This document shows, one piece after another, positions 46,801 to 55,936 of a stretch of DNA of 64,000 bases (positions are counted from its first letter, which is position 1; each line of letters opens with the position of its first letter). The translations under genes and the position numbers were made by a program. Location: assembly GCF_027111355.2 (NCBI RefSeq), contig NZ_CP114291.2:3472001-3536000 (forward strand). Reading direction: 5' to 3'. The notes below the pieces were generated by a model. That model did no database searches. It worked only from the letters and a program-made list of their open reading frames with translations, and was not told the origin of the DNA. The stretch comes from Flavobacterium eburneipallidum. Its GTDB lineage: Bacteria; Bacteroidota; Bacteroidia; Flavobacteriales; Flavobacteriaceae.

Positions 46801-49800
46801 AGCTCCTAAAGATAATTTTGGAGGAATTATGCGATCTTTAAATTCAACCAATTTCGAACAAGGAAACGTAGAATACATTCAGTTTTGGGTATTGGATCCG
46901 TATGTAGGAGCTGGACAAGTTACCCCAACCAATACTGGGAAAATTTATTTCAATCTTGGAGAAATTTCAGAAGATGTCTTGAAAGATGGTAGAAAGCAAT
47001 ACGAAAACGGATTGGGAGCAGATCAAATCATGGTCAATCCACAACCACAATGGGGAGATGTTCCTGCTTCGCAATCGTTGATTTATGCTTTTGATACCGA
47101 TACTACTAATCGTACTAATCAAGATGTTGGTTTAGATGGTTTGCCAAGTTCAAGAGAGGGAGCAATTTATAACAACTTTGCATCCGAACCCGATCCAGCT
47201 GCCGATAATTATACTTATTTCTTGAATACTTCTGGAAGTGTTATAAATAGATATAAAAATTATAATGGGCTCGAAGGGAATTCAGCGGTGAACATAAATG
47301 ATGCCAATAGAGCTTCTACTTCTCTTCCAGATGTGGAAGATATTAATAGAGATAACACCATGAATACCATCAATGCGTATTATGAATATAGTATTGATAT
47401 GAGGCCTAACATGGATGTTGGTCAAAACTACATTACCGATGTTAGAAATACACAAGTAACCATGGACAACGGAGCGGTTACTAATGCCAGATGGATTCAA
47501 TTTAAGATTCCTATAGCTCAACCTGACAATACCATTGGAAATATCTCTGATTTTAGATCCATCCGTTTTATGAGAATGTTCATGACTGATTTTGATGAGG
47601 AAATCACCTTGCGTTTTGGTTCATTAGATTTAGTCAGAGGTGATTGGAGACGATACACCAGTTCATTAGATCCGAATGATTTGATTATAGATGATGATGG
47701 AACTAATTTAGATGTATTGGCGGTAAATCTTCAAGAAAACGACGATAGATGTCCTATTAATTATGTAGTTCCACCGGGTGTACGACAAGAACAATTGTAT
47801 AACAATAATACGGTTATCGATCAAAATGAACAATCCTTGTCTTTGAGAGTTTCAGGCGACGGATTAGAACCAGAAGATTCAAGAGCTGTTTTCAAAAATG
47901 TGAGTGTGGATATTCGTCAATTCAAAAAACTGAAGATGTTTTTACATGCCGAATCTTTGCCAGGCGAAATTGCATTAAGCGATGATCAAATGATTGGTTT
48001 CATCCGTTTTGGGAATGACTTTACCCAAAACTTTTATCAAATTGAAATTCCTTTAAAGGTGACTTCACCTGGTGCCAATTGTGCTAAATTGAGTGCAGAA
48101 ACAGTTTGGCCAGTAGAAAATGAAATCGATATTTCATTGGCATTATTAACACAATTAAAAATCTTATCCAAAAAAATAGATCCAAGCTCGTTACCGGCCG
48201 ATGGAATTTATTATCAAAACGAAGATGAATTAGACCCTTCTTTGTCTGGAAAAGTAAATAAATTAAGATTGGGTATCAAAGGAAATCCTAATTTCGGATT
48301 GATTCGGAACTTGATGTTAGGGGTCAAAAGTGATGCCGATCATCAAGACACCAAAGGGGAAGTTTGGTTCAACGAATTACGTGTTGCCGATATGGATAAT
48401 AGCGGCGGTATGGCAGCAGTGTTGAATGTGGATACCAACCTAGCTGATTTTGCAACCATTTCTGCTACAGGTCGAATGAGTACGATTGGTTTTGGCGCAT
48501 TAGAAGAAGGACCAAACGAAAGAAGTCGTGAAGATGTAAAGCAATACAATATTGTTACTAATTTGAGTTTGGGTAAATTATTGCCTCCAAAATGGAGAAT
48601 TACTTTGCCGTTCAATTATGCTATTGCCGAAGAAACGATTACTCCAGAATACGATCCTTTTAACCAAGATATTCGATTAAAACAGTTATTGGATAATACT
48701 ACTGATGCTGCTGAAAGAGCTAATATCACCAATAGAGCTGTAGATTATACCAAAAGAAGAAGCATCAATTTTATTGGAGTAAGAAAAGAAAGAGGTGAAG
48801 AACAAAAACCACATGTTTATGATCCTGAAAACTTTACGCTATCGCAATCATATAATGAGGTAGAACGTCACGACTATGAAATAGAAGATTATGTAGATCA
48901 ACAATCCAATACTGCTGTGGATTATGCTTATAGCTTTCAACCGAAAACAGTAGAGCCTTTCAAGAAAACAAAATTCATGAAGAAAAGCAGTTACTGGAAG
49001 TTGTTGAGCGATTTCAACTTTAATTATTTGCCTTCTAGTATTAATTTTAATACCAATATTAATAGACAATACAACCGCCAGCAATTTCGCCAAGTAGAGG
49101 TTGAGGGAATTGGAATTGATCCTTTGTACAGAAGGAATTTTGCTTTTAACTATCAATATGGTTTTAATTATAATTTAACCAAATCATTAAAATTAAACTA
49201 CACTGCTTCATCGACTAATATTGTAAAAAACTACATGAACGAGTTCAATGAGCCAATTGATAGTTTTACTATTTGGGACAGTTATTTAGATGTAGGTACT
49301 GCTAACCAACACATGCAACAGTTGGTCGTGAATTATCAGATTCCAATAGATAAAATACCCGTATTTAGTTTTATCAAAGCCAATTATTCTTATACGGGAG
49401 ATTACAGTTGGCAAAGAGCTTCAATTGCATTGTCGAGTTACACAGCAACAGACGGAACGACTTATGATTTAGGAAACACGGTTCAAAATGCTGCATCTCA
49501 TACTTTGAATGCCACGTTTTCTATGGATACTTTCTATAAGTATATCGGGTTGACCAAAACGTCTCAATTGAAAGCCAAGCCCAAAACTGCGTTGCCAAAA
49601 CCAGGAGAGAAAATTGCCAATACCAATGTTGCTGTAGCAAAAGAAAATACTTTTATGAATGGTTTGATTGGTGTTTTGACCAGTGTGAAAAATATTCAGG
49701 CGAGTTATATTAAAAACAGCGGAACTGTTCTGCCAGGATACACACCTAGTTTGGGATTCTTCGGTTCGTCAAAACCTACACTTGGATTTATTTTTGGTAG

Positions 49801-51004
49801 CCAGGATGATGTAAGGTACGAAGCCGCCAGAAACGGTTGGTTGACTACTTATCAGGAATACAACCAGAATTTTACACAAGTAACAAATGAAGTGTTTAAA
49901 ACGACAGCCAATATCGATTTGTTTCCTGATTTTAAAATTGATTTGACGTTGGATAGATCGCTTTCTGATAATTATTCCGAACAATATGATGTTAGTACTA
50001 ATGGTATCTATAATCCAAGATCACCTTATAGTTATGGCAATTTCTCCATTTCGACTGTTATGATTAAAACGGCATTTTCTGCAAGTGACGAATTTAGTTC
50101 AACAGCATTTGACGATTTTAGAACTAATAGACTAATAGTCGCTAATAGATTAGCTACAGCTAGAGGAATTGATATTACAAACCCTGGCAATATCGATGCC
50201 GAAGGATATCCAATTGGATTTGGAAAAAACAATCAAGCCGTATTATTACCAGCCTTTTTAGCCGCTTATTCAGGTGGCGATGCTTCAAGCACTTCGCTTG
50301 GAATTTTCAAGAATATTCCAATACCAAACTGGTCTATAAAATACAATGGTTTGATGCGTTATGCTTTTTTCAAAAAGAATTTTAAGCGTTTCTCATTGCA
50401 ACAAAACTATAGAGCTTCCTATACTGTTAATAATTTTAGATCAAATTTTGAATTTGATAAGGAACCAGGCGGAGTGGATGCAAGCGGTAACTTTTTGAAC
50501 AAAACCATCATGTCTAATGTCAATTTGGTAGAACAATTTAATCCATTAATCCGAGTGGATTTTGAATTGATAAATTCATTGAAAATCCTGACTGAAGTAA
50601 AGAAAGACCGAGCTTTATCGATGAGTTTTGACAATAATTTATTGACCGAAGTAAAAGGAATCGAATATATAGTAGGAATGGGGTATCGAATTAAAGATGT
50701 GGTTTTCTCCTCCAGACTAGCTGATAATCCTACAGGAATTATCAAAAGTGATGTCATTTTAAGAGCCGATATGTCATATAGAAACAATCAAACTATTGTG
50801 CGTTATTTAGATTATGACAACAATCAATTGGCTGGCGGACAAAATGTTTGGTCGCTGAAATTAACTGCCGATTATTCGTTTAGCAAAAACCTAACGGCTA
50901 TTTTCTATTACGATCATGCTTTTTCTCAAGCAGTGATTTCAACCTCATTTCCGTTGACTAATATTCGTTCTGGATTCACACTACGATATAATTTTGGAAA
51001 TTAA
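43829..51004 (+). CDS. sprA: SprA, type IX secretion outer-membrane translocon protein
   Basis: The 2391-residue outer-membrane protein forms the giant beta-barrel pore of the type IX secretion system (T9SS) and is needed for gliding and for export of surface adhesins. The N-terminus has a signal peptide (LLLVVFGGFVSQAQ). The early region contains the SprA-type segments KDPQSILKSYTYDPVTGMYVYAKT and GLFETIFGSNTIDVKPTGSVEMDFGV, then DFNQRISMSLMGKVGTRLGVNVNYDTQSTF; a further VYVDDFEGSQSTIDMRSAYAW-like block lies near residue 870; many barrel strands follow, and the C-terminus is IRSGFTLRYNFGN. A TTG at 43829 and a GTG at 43862 are both possible starts; the GTG would give VRKYYTLLLVVFGG, a more standard signal peptide. 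Its length fits the family (~2400). Confidence 0.97.
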   Translation: MKIQYFKRNQFVRKYYTLLLVVFGGFVSQAQVEPVVQDTTKTGYSTGKIQVKDPQSILKSYTYDPVTGMYVYAKTVDGFPTDYPAILSPKEYEDLARKIAMRNYFKQKLDAIEGKKDGSEEAKKDLLPRYYVKSGLFETIFGSNTIDVKPTGSVEMDFGVRYTKQDNPAFSPRNRSTTAFDFNQRISMSLMGKVGTRLGVNVNYDTQSTFAFQNLIKLEYTPTEDDIIQKIEVGNVNMPLNSSLIRGPQSLFGVKTKLQFGKTSITGVFSEQKSQTKTVVAEGGGTIQDFEMFALDYDSDRHFFLSQYFRNKYDSALRGYPFIDSRVQISRLEIWVTNKQNRVNATTGNNLRNVIALQDLGEAQLTGLQDSEVVVLNPSAGMFNNAPDSPADNSNNKYDPTKIGQAGSLLNNNIREIATSGSGFNTTVSEGADYSKLENARKLTAAEYTFHPQLGYISLQQRLANDEVLAVAYQYTIGDQVYQVGEFGNDGVDATVVTGTTPADQAVISQSLVLKMLKSNLTNVKNPVWNLMMKNIYQIPGAYQLTQENFRFNILYTDPSPINYITPVLGSDFPSNPTAGNEVAETPLLKVFNLDKLNFNNDPQTGGDGFFDFMQGMTVDTQNGRIIFTTKEPFGELLFSKLSIGGEDYKNPSSYNANQRKYVFQNMYAETQAKALQDSDKNKFLLRGKYKSSGGDGIPIGAFNVPRGSVVVTAGGRVLVEGIDYSVNYQLGRVQILDPSLQASNTPISVSLENNSIFGQQTKRFFGINVEHQITDKFMVGATFLKLNERPFTQKSSFGQESVNNNIFGFNTNFSSEVPFLTRLVNKLPNMDTDVPSNISVRGEVAFLKPEAPKGNAFQGESTIYVDDFEGSQSTIDMRSAYAWSLASTPTNLNAKEPTDYEFNGAANDLTYGFKRAKLAWYTIDPVFYTQKPSGISNDDLSLNSTRRIFSQELYPLTDIAAGQTQVINTLDLTYFPRERGPYNNNSSFATAPKDNFGGIMRSLNSTNFEQGNVEYIQFWVLDPYVGAGQVTPTNTGKIYFNLGEISEDVLKDGRKQYENGLGADQIMVNPQPQWGDVPASQSLIYAFDTDTTNRTNQDVGLDGLPSSREGAIYNNFASEPDPAADNYTYFLNTSGSVINRYKNYNGLEGNSAVNINDANRASTSLPDVEDINRDNTMNTINAYYEYSIDMRPNMDVGQNYITDVRNTQVTMDNGAVTNARWIQFKIPIAQPDNTIGNISDFRSIRFMRMFMTDFDEEITLRFGSLDLVRGDWRRYTSSLDPNDLIIDDDGTNLDVLAVNLQENDDRCPINYVVPPGVRQEQLYNNNTVIDQNEQSLSLRVSGDGLEPEDSRAVFKNVSVDIRQFKKLKMFLHAESLPGEIALSDDQMIGFIRFGNDFTQNFYQIEIPLKVTSPGANCAKLSAETVWPVENEIDISLALLTQLKILSKKIDPSSLPADGIYYQNEDELDPSLSGKVNKLRLGIKGNPNFGLIRNLMLGVKSDADHQDTKGEVWFNELRVADMDNSGGMAAVLNVDTNLADFATISATGRMSTIGFGALEEGPNERSREDVKQYNIVTNLSLGKLLPPKWRITLPFNYAIAEETITPEYDPFNQDIRLKQLLDNTTDAAERANITNRAVDYTKRRSINFIGVRKERGEEQKPHVYDPENFTLSQSYNEVERHDYEIEDYVDQQSNTAVDYAYSFQPKTVEPFKKTKFMKKSSYWKLLSDFNFNYLPSSINFNTNINRQYNRQQFRQVEVEGIGIDPLYRRNFAFNYQYGFNYNLTKSLKLNYTASSTNIVKNYMNEFNEPIDSFTIWDSYLDVGTANQHMQQLVVNYQIPIDKIPVFSFIKANYSYTGDYSWQRASIALSSYTATDGTTYDLGNTVQNAASHTLNATFSMDTFYKYIGLTKTSQLKAKPKTALPKPGEKIANTNVAVAKENTFMNGLIGVLTSVKNIQASYIKNSGTVLPGYTPSLGFFGSSKPTLGFIFGSQDDVRYEAARNGWLTTYQEYNQNFTQVTNEVFKTTANIDLFPDFKIDLTLDRSLSDNYSEQYDVSTNGIYNPRSPYSYGNFSISTVMIKTAFSASDEFSSTAFDDFRTNRLIVANRLATARGIDITNPGNIDAEGYPIGFGKNNQAVLLPAFLAAYSGGDASSTSLGIFKNIPIPNWSIKYNGLMRYAFFKKNFKRFSLQQNYRASYTVNNFRSNFEFDKEPGGVDASGNFLNKTIMSNVNLVEQFNPLIRVDFELINSLKILTEVKKDRALSMSFDNNLLTEVKGIEYIVGMGYRIKDVVFSSRLADNPTGIIKSDVILRADMSYRNNQTIVRYLDYDNNQLAGGQNVWSLKLTADYSFSKNLTAIFYYDHAFSQAVISTSFPLTNIRSGFTLRYNFGN

Positions 51005-51114
51005 TGAAATTTTATGCCAATCGTTCTGCTATTAAAGTTAGAAATAATACTTTTGAAAAATATTAAATATAAAACCAGAATTCCAAAATTGGAGTTCTAA
51101 AATCTAAAATTATT

Positions 51115-51495
51115 ATGAGCATCCCAGCAAATTTAAAGTACACAAAAGATCACGAATGGGTAAGTATTGAAGGCGATATAGCCACAATAGGAATCACTCA
51201 TTTTGCACAAAAAGAGTTAGGAGATATTGTGTATGTTGAAGTAGAAACTTTAGATCAAACTTTAGAAAAAGACGAAGTTTTTGGAACTGTTGAGGCAGTA
51301 AAAACCGTTTCTGATTTGTTTCTTCCACTAACGGGTGAAATTTTTGCCTTTAACGAAGAATTAGAAAGCACTCCCGAAAATGTAAATACTGATCCTTATG
51401 GAGCAGGTTGGATGATTAAAGTAAAAATCGCTGATCCAGCTGAAATCGAAACCTTGCTTTCTGATGAAGCATACAAAGAACTGATAGGTGCTTAA
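51115..51495 (+). CDS. gcvH: Glycine cleavage system H protein
   Basis: The 126-residue lipoyl carrier shuttles the aminomethyl group between GcvP and GcvT. It has KYTKDHEWVSIEGDIATIGI at the N-terminus and the lipoyl-lysine motif GTVEAVKTVSDL, with the modified Lys near residue 64. DPYGAGWMIKVK near the C-terminus is also typical. GcvP and GcvT are not in the window. It overlaps the start of the VanZ-like gene by 8 bp. Confidence 0.97.
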   Translation: MSIPANLKYTKDHEWVSIEGDIATIGITHFAQKELGDIVYVEVETLDQTLEKDEVFGTVEAVKTVSDLFLPLTGEIFAFNEELESTPENVNTDPYGAGWMIKVKIADPAEIETLLSDEAYKELIGA

Positions 51496-51874
51496 AAAAA
51501 TATTTTTCTGCGCAGCGCTATTTTGGACAGGTGTAATCTTGTTTTTTTGTTTGATAAACGCAAATAAAATTAGGCAAATTGCTGTCCCTAACTTTGACAA
51601 AGTGATTCACGCCGGTTTTCATTTTGTGTTTACAGCACTTTGGTTTTTGTTTTTAAAAAAGAAATTGAATAGTGTCAATAGTTATAGACCATTATTATTA
51701 TCATTGGTTTTATCATTCTTTTTCGGAATTCTAATCGAGTTGATGCAACGTTATTTTACAGTAACCAGAAATGCAGATGTATTGGATGTAGTTGCTGATG
51801 TGGCAGGTTCTTTAGTAGTTGTATTATTGGTTTTTTTGTTGAATAAATACAATGGCGTTGTAGATAAAATATAA
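51488..51874 (+). CDS. VanZ-like small membrane protein
   Basis: The 128-residue protein has about four hydrophobic helices (FFCAALFWTGVILFFCL, FVFTALWFLFL, LLLSLVLSFFFGILIELMQ, LVVVLLVFLL). The pattern of VanZ-like proteins is visible: PNFDKVIHAGFHFVFTALW, then FGILIELMQRYFTVTRNADVLDVVADVAGS. The GTG start at 51488 overlaps the end of gcvH, indicating translational coupling. VanZ-type proteins were first noted for low-level teicoplanin resistance, but most members have unknown roles. A gcvH-VanZ order downstream of sprA may be conserved in flavobacteria. Confidence 0.9.
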   Translation: MLKKIFFCAALFWTGVILFFCLINANKIRQIAVPNFDKVIHAGFHFVFTALWFLFLKKKLNSVNSYRPLLLSLVLSFFFGILIELMQRYFTVTRNADVLDVVADVAGSLVVVLLVFLLNKYNGVVDKI

Positions 51875-52002
51875 TTAAGAAAGCGGTATTTTGGATTTTA
51901 AAGATCAAAAGAATTGGGTCATAAGTATCGTTGTAAAAATCATAAAATACTCAAAATAAAAGTTCTGTTATTATTTGTTTGAGTTTTAAACTTTCAGTAG
52001 TA

Positions 52003-52035
52003 ATCTTTGTCAAAGTTCAAAACTTTGACAAAGAT
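52003..52035. repeat. 15-bp perfect hairpin upstream of the remB-like gene
   Basis: ATCTTTGTCAAAGTT (52003-52017) and AACTTTGACAAAGAT (52021-52035) form a perfect stem around a 3-nt loop CAA. There is no T run. It lies in the 289-bp gap between the VanZ-like and remB-like genes, where I see no gene. Confidence 0.8.
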
Positions 52036-52163
52036 GCTCAACAAAATCTAAAGAGTAATAATTGTAAGAAATTAAGTTTTTGTTTTTTTAATTTGACAAA
52101 TCACTTCATTCAGAAATAACCACTTATTTCGTGGCAGAACCAAAATAAACAAACAAAAAAACT

Positions 52164-54290
52164 ATGAAAAAAGAACTACTCACTTTATTTTTATCTTTTT
52201 ACACTTTGATGGCTTTTGCACAAGAAGTGAACACAACGGTAAAAAAGCAAGGAAGTTCTCCTGAAAAATTTCCGGTTTTCCCTGATTGTGAAAATTTAGA
52301 AGCCAATTTGTTAGAAAAATGCTTCTATAATGAAGTGCAGGATTTTGTTTTTCAAAACTTTGTAGTACCTGAAAATCTTACTCAAAATAATTTTCAAGGA
52401 AACGTAAAAGTGCTTTTCGAAGTTGATGAAAAAGGGAGTTTCAAAGTGATTTATGTAAATGCCGCCGACGAAACTCTGATTCAAGAAGCCAAAAGAGTTT
52501 TTGGTAAATTTCCTAAAATAAAACCTTCTACTTATAATGGTAATCCAACTTTTGCGCAATACAATATAACAATTGCCATTCCACTAAAAAGTACGGAACA
52601 ACTAGCCGAAGAAAAGCAGGTTCCAGTAGCAACTACAAAAAACACAGTTTCAAAAAAGCTCACTGAATTAGACAGTATTCCGTATCAAAAATTCGACAAC
52701 CCGCAGTACAAAAGTAATTTGAATGTGCCATTTTCTCATAGTTTTTATGCTTATTTTGATGCTTCAATGAATCAAGTGGGAAGCAATAATCACACTGGAT
52801 CAAAACCCTATACTTATACCGAAGTAGCTAAATATTATGATATTGCTGCCGAAAATGAAAAACTAAAGAAAAACAAATCCAGTTGGTGGGGACGAAAATT
52901 ATGGAATGAAAATTTAGTCGAAATCAAAGGTGAAGATTACTGGTTTGTATTCAATCCGATTGTCGATTTACAAGTAGGAACAGCTTCTGGAAACAAACAG
53001 CAAAATACTTTTGTCAATACCAGAGGGGTCAATTTTAGTGCTGGTTTAGGTACACAGCTTAATTTTACAACAACCATTTTTGAAAGCCAAGGACGATTTG
53101 CTAATTATTATAATACTTATGCGAATACCTTAAAACCATCTGGAGGTAATCCAGCTATAATTCCAGGAATTGGAATTGCCAAAGAATTTAAAGGCGATGC
53201 TTTTGATTTTCCGATGGCAGAGGCAAACTTGAGTTATACTCCTTCAAAATTGATTAATTTACAATTGGGTTATGGTCGAAATTTTATTGGCGATGGATAC
53301 CGCTCGTTGTTAGAAAGTGATGGAGCAAGCCCGTATCCATACTTTAAAATCAATACTACTTTTTGGAAAATAAAATACACCAATACTTATATGTGGCTCA
53401 AAGACGTGCGTCCAGAAGCTACTGTAGAAAGAACCTATTCCAAAAAATTCATGGCCAATCATTATTTGAGTTGGAATATTTCTAATAAATTCAATTTAGG
53501 ACTTTTTGAATCGGTGATTTGGTCTAATACCAATGATAGAGGATTTGATATGTATTTTGTGAATCCAATTATTTTTTATCGTGCTGTTGAATTTGCAGCA
53601 TCTGGAAGAACTGGAAACGCTCTTTTGGGATTGACCTACAAATACAAGTGGAACAATCAAGTGAATCTTTATGGTCAATTTTTAATAGACGAATTTTCTA
53701 CAGAAGCCATAAAAGCAGGAAATAATAGTTGGAAAAACAAATTCGGATACCAATTGGGAGTTAAATATTTCAACGCTTTTCAGGTGGATAATTTATTATT
53801 GCAGTTAGAGTACAATCATGTGCGTCCGTATTTGTATTCACACAGTGACCCATTGACTAATTATGCAAACACCAATCAAAATATAGGTCATCAATGGGGT
53901 GGGAATTTCAAGGAATTCATCGCAATAGCTAGGTACCACAAAGGCCGAATTTTTGCCGATGGAAAAATAACCTACGGTGTTCGTGGCTTGGATTTTACAA
54001 ATTCAGGAGCTAATTCTAATTATGGTGGTGCTATTTTTAGAGATTATGACGTAGAACGCTATGCTGATACTGGTGTAAAAGTAGGTCAAGGAAATAAAAC
54101 TAATGTTCTTATTGCCGATTTTCAAGCAGGATATTTGATTAATCCAGTAACAAATTTGAAACTCTTTGGTAGTTTTATTTATAGAAATTTTGATCCAATG
54201 CAAAACACATTGACAGCCTTTAAGGAAAATACCTCTTGGTTCTCATTAGGAATTCGTTCGGATGTGTTCAATTGGTATTTTGATTATTAG
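52164..54290 (+). CDS. RemB-like gliding motility protein: TonB-C-type domain plus outer-membrane beta-barrel
   Basis: The 708-residue protein has a signal peptide (ending near MAFAQ). Residues ~35-145 resemble the C-terminal domain of TonB (FPVFPDCENLEANLLEKC, VPENLTQNNFQGNVKVLFEV, YNITIAIPLK). After a linker with KKLTELDSIPYQKFDNPQY comes a ~450-residue beta-barrel with many aromatic strands (YWFVFNPIVDLQVGT, INLQLGYGRNFIGDGYRSLL) ending FSLGIRSDVFNWYFDY, typical of outer-membrane proteins. I link it to RemB of F. johnsoniae from the length, the barrel and the location downstream of sprA. RemB affects gliding and surface properties. The name is moderately sure; the outer-membrane architecture is well supported. 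Confidence 0.72.
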   Translation: MKKELLTLFLSFYTLMAFAQEVNTTVKKQGSSPEKFPVFPDCENLEANLLEKCFYNEVQDFVFQNFVVPENLTQNNFQGNVKVLFEVDEKGSFKVIYVNAADETLIQEAKRVFGKFPKIKPSTYNGNPTFAQYNITIAIPLKSTEQLAEEKQVPVATTKNTVSKKLTELDSIPYQKFDNPQYKSNLNVPFSHSFYAYFDASMNQVGSNNHTGSKPYTYTEVAKYYDIAAENEKLKKNKSSWWGRKLWNENLVEIKGEDYWFVFNPIVDLQVGTASGNKQQNTFVNTRGVNFSAGLGTQLNFTTTIFESQGRFANYYNTYANTLKPSGGNPAIIPGIGIAKEFKGDAFDFPMAEANLSYTPSKLINLQLGYGRNFIGDGYRSLLESDGASPYPYFKINTTFWKIKYTNTYMWLKDVRPEATVERTYSKKFMANHYLSWNISNKFNLGLFESVIWSNTNDRGFDMYFVNPIIFYRAVEFAASGRTGNALLGLTYKYKWNNQVNLYGQFLIDEFSTEAIKAGNNSWKNKFGYQLGVKYFNAFQVDNLLLQLEYNHVRPYLYSHSDPLTNYANTNQNIGHQWGGNFKEFIAIARYHKGRIFADGKITYGVRGLDFTNSGANSNYGGAIFRDYDVERYADTGVKVGQGNKTNVLIADFQAGYLINPVTNLKLFGSFIYRNFDPMQNTLTAFKENTSWFSLGIRSDVFNWYFDY

Positions 54291-54315
54291 AGATTTTTTC
54301 TACTCGATAAAATAG

Positions 54316-54345
54316 AGCCACAACTGTAAACGTTGTGGCTTTTTT
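54316..54345 (+). terminator. Rho-independent terminator after the remB-like gene
   Basis: AGCCACAAC and GTTGTGGCT form a 9-bp stem with a 7-nt loop, followed by TTTTT. It lies 26 bp past the stop codon. Confidence 0.88.
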
Positions 54346-54471
54346 GTATTAACAACAAACAAGAAGAATCGTAAAAAGAAGACCAAAGAAACCATTTCTA
54401 CTCTTTTTTAACAAAAAACACTAAAATCCATAAAATTTGACAGCAAGAATTTTTTTTGATTTATTAAAACC

Positions 54472-54479
54472 TATCTTTG
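54472..54479 (+). promoter_or_regulatory. -7 promoter box for the alpha/beta hydrolase gene
   Basis: TATCTTTG matches TANNTTTG, 28 bp upstream of the hydrolase ATG and downstream of the remB-side terminator. Confidence 0.5.
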
Positions 54480-54507
54480 TGGCAATAGAAAAATTGCGAT
54501 AAAACGT

Positions 54508-55281
54508 ATGGAAAAATACTTTAAGAAAGAAGGCAGATATAGCTATTATGAAGCAGGAGAAGGAACTCCTATTGTTGTCTTACACGGTTTGATGGGCGGA
54601 TTAAGCAACTTTGACGCTGTTGCCACCCATTTTTCTGAAAAAGGGTATAAAATTATTATTCCAGATTTGCCAATATATACACAAAGCATTTTAAAAACAA
54701 ATGTAAAAGCTTTTGCTAAATATGTAAAAGATTTTATAACTTTCAAAGGTTTTGACCGAGTGATTTTGTTAGGAAATTCATTAGGAGGACACATTGCCTT
54801 ATACCACACTAAAATGTATCCCGAAAAAGTAGCAGGACTTGTTTTAACAGGAAGCTCGGGACTTTACGAAAGTGCCATGGGCGATAGTTACCCAAAAAGA
54901 GGTGATTACGAATACATCAAGAAAAAAGCCGAAGCCGTATTTTATGACCCTGCTATGGCAACCAAAGAATTAGTCGATGAAGTTTATGCTTCTGTAAATG
55001 ATAGAATCAAATTGATTAAAACCCTGACGATTGCCAAAAGTGCCATTCGACACAATATGGCAAAAGATTTACCGAAAATGCACGTTCAAACTTGCTTGAT
55101 TTGGGGGAAAAACGACAGTGTTACGCCACCAAATGTTGCTGAAGAGTTTAACGATTTACTGCCAAACGCTACCTTATATTGGATTGATAAATGTGGACAT
55201 GCCGCTATGATGGAACATCCAGAAGAATTCAATCGATTATTAGAAGATTGGTTGACACATACCCATTTGAAGGCGCATTAG
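54508..55281 (+). CDS. Alpha/beta hydrolase
   Basis: The 257-residue cytoplasmic alpha/beta hydrolase-fold protein has no signal peptide. The oxyanion segment is VVLHGLMGGLSNFD, the nucleophile elbow GNSLGGHIALYH (Ser near residue 93), the acid probably the Asp in WGKNDSVTPP and the His in KCGHAAMMEHPEEF. The pattern is like BioH or esterase-type enzymes, but the substrate cannot be read from the sequence. It is followed by engB 30 bp later and is probably in the same transcript. Confidence 0.93.
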   Translation: MEKYFKKEGRYSYYEAGEGTPIVVLHGLMGGLSNFDAVATHFSEKGYKIIIPDLPIYTQSILKTNVKAFAKYVKDFITFKGFDRVILLGNSLGGHIALYHTKMYPEKVAGLVLTGSSGLYESAMGDSYPKRGDYEYIKKKAEAVFYDPAMATKELVDEVYASVNDRIKLIKTLTIAKSAIRHNMAKDLPKMHVQTCLIWGKNDSVTPPNVAEEFNDLLPNATLYWIDKCGHAAMMEHPEEFNRLLEDWLTHTHLKAH

Positions 55282-55311
55282 ACTTCTGAAAAGAATTAAT
55301 TAAGTTAAATT

Positions 55312-55932
55312 ATGAAAATTAATACCGCCGAATTTATCGTCAGCAACTCCGAGGTAGAAAAATGTCCGAAAGACTTTTTGCCAGAATATGCTTTTATAGG
55401 CCGTTCCAATGTAGGAAAGTCATCTTTGATTAATATGTTGACCAACCATAAAAATTTAGCAAAAACCTCCGGAAGACCAGGAAAAACGCAACTAATCAAT
55501 CACTTTAAAATCAATAACAATTGGTTTCTTGTGGATTTACCAGGTTATGGTTATGCCAAAGTTTCGAAGAAAACCAAGGCTGTTTTTCAGCAATTTATTA
55601 CGGATTATTTCGAAACAAGAGAACAACTGGTTTGCGCTTTTGTATTGATTGATATTCGCCACGAAGCCCAAACAATAGATATAGAATTTATGTCGTACAT
55701 GGGCGAAAGCGAAATTCCTTTTTGCATCATTTTTACCAAAGCCGACAAGATTAGTAAAACCAAAATTGATTCGCATATTGCCGCTTACAAAAAACAAATG
55801 TTTGCTAACAATTGGGCTGAAATGCCTCAATACTTTGTAACATCAGCTACAGAATCTACTGGAAAAGAAATTGTTTTAGAATACATTGACGAAGTAAATC
55901 AGGAAGTTTTCAAAAACAATAGTGAGTTTTAA
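55312..55932 (+). CDS. engB: Ribosome biogenesis GTP-binding protein EngB/YsxC
   Basis: The 206-residue TrmE-Era-EngA family GTPase is needed for 50S subunit assembly. G motifs: G1 FIGRSNVGKSSLINML, G3 LVDLPGYGYAKVSK, G4 IIFTKADKISK, G5 TSATESTGKE; the G2 Thr lies in SGRPGKTQLINHF. Typical length. It ends 4 bp before a perfect 30-bp hairpin shared with convergent gldC. Confidence 0.96.
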   Translation: MKINTAEFIVSNSEVEKCPKDFLPEYAFIGRSNVGKSSLINMLTNHKNLAKTSGRPGKTQLINHFKINNNWFLVDLPGYGYAKVSKKTKAVFQQFITDYFETREQLVCAFVLIDIRHEAQTIDIEFMSYMGESEIPFCIIFTKADKISKTKIDSHIAAYKKQMFANNWAEMPQYFVTSATESTGKEIVLEYIDEVNQEVFKNNSEF

Positions 55933-55936
55933 ATAT

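Noticed and set aside
54546..54809. Minus-strand 87-codon frame inside the alpha/beta hydrolase gene
   Set aside because: It is antisense to a well-supported gene and has no recognisable domain.
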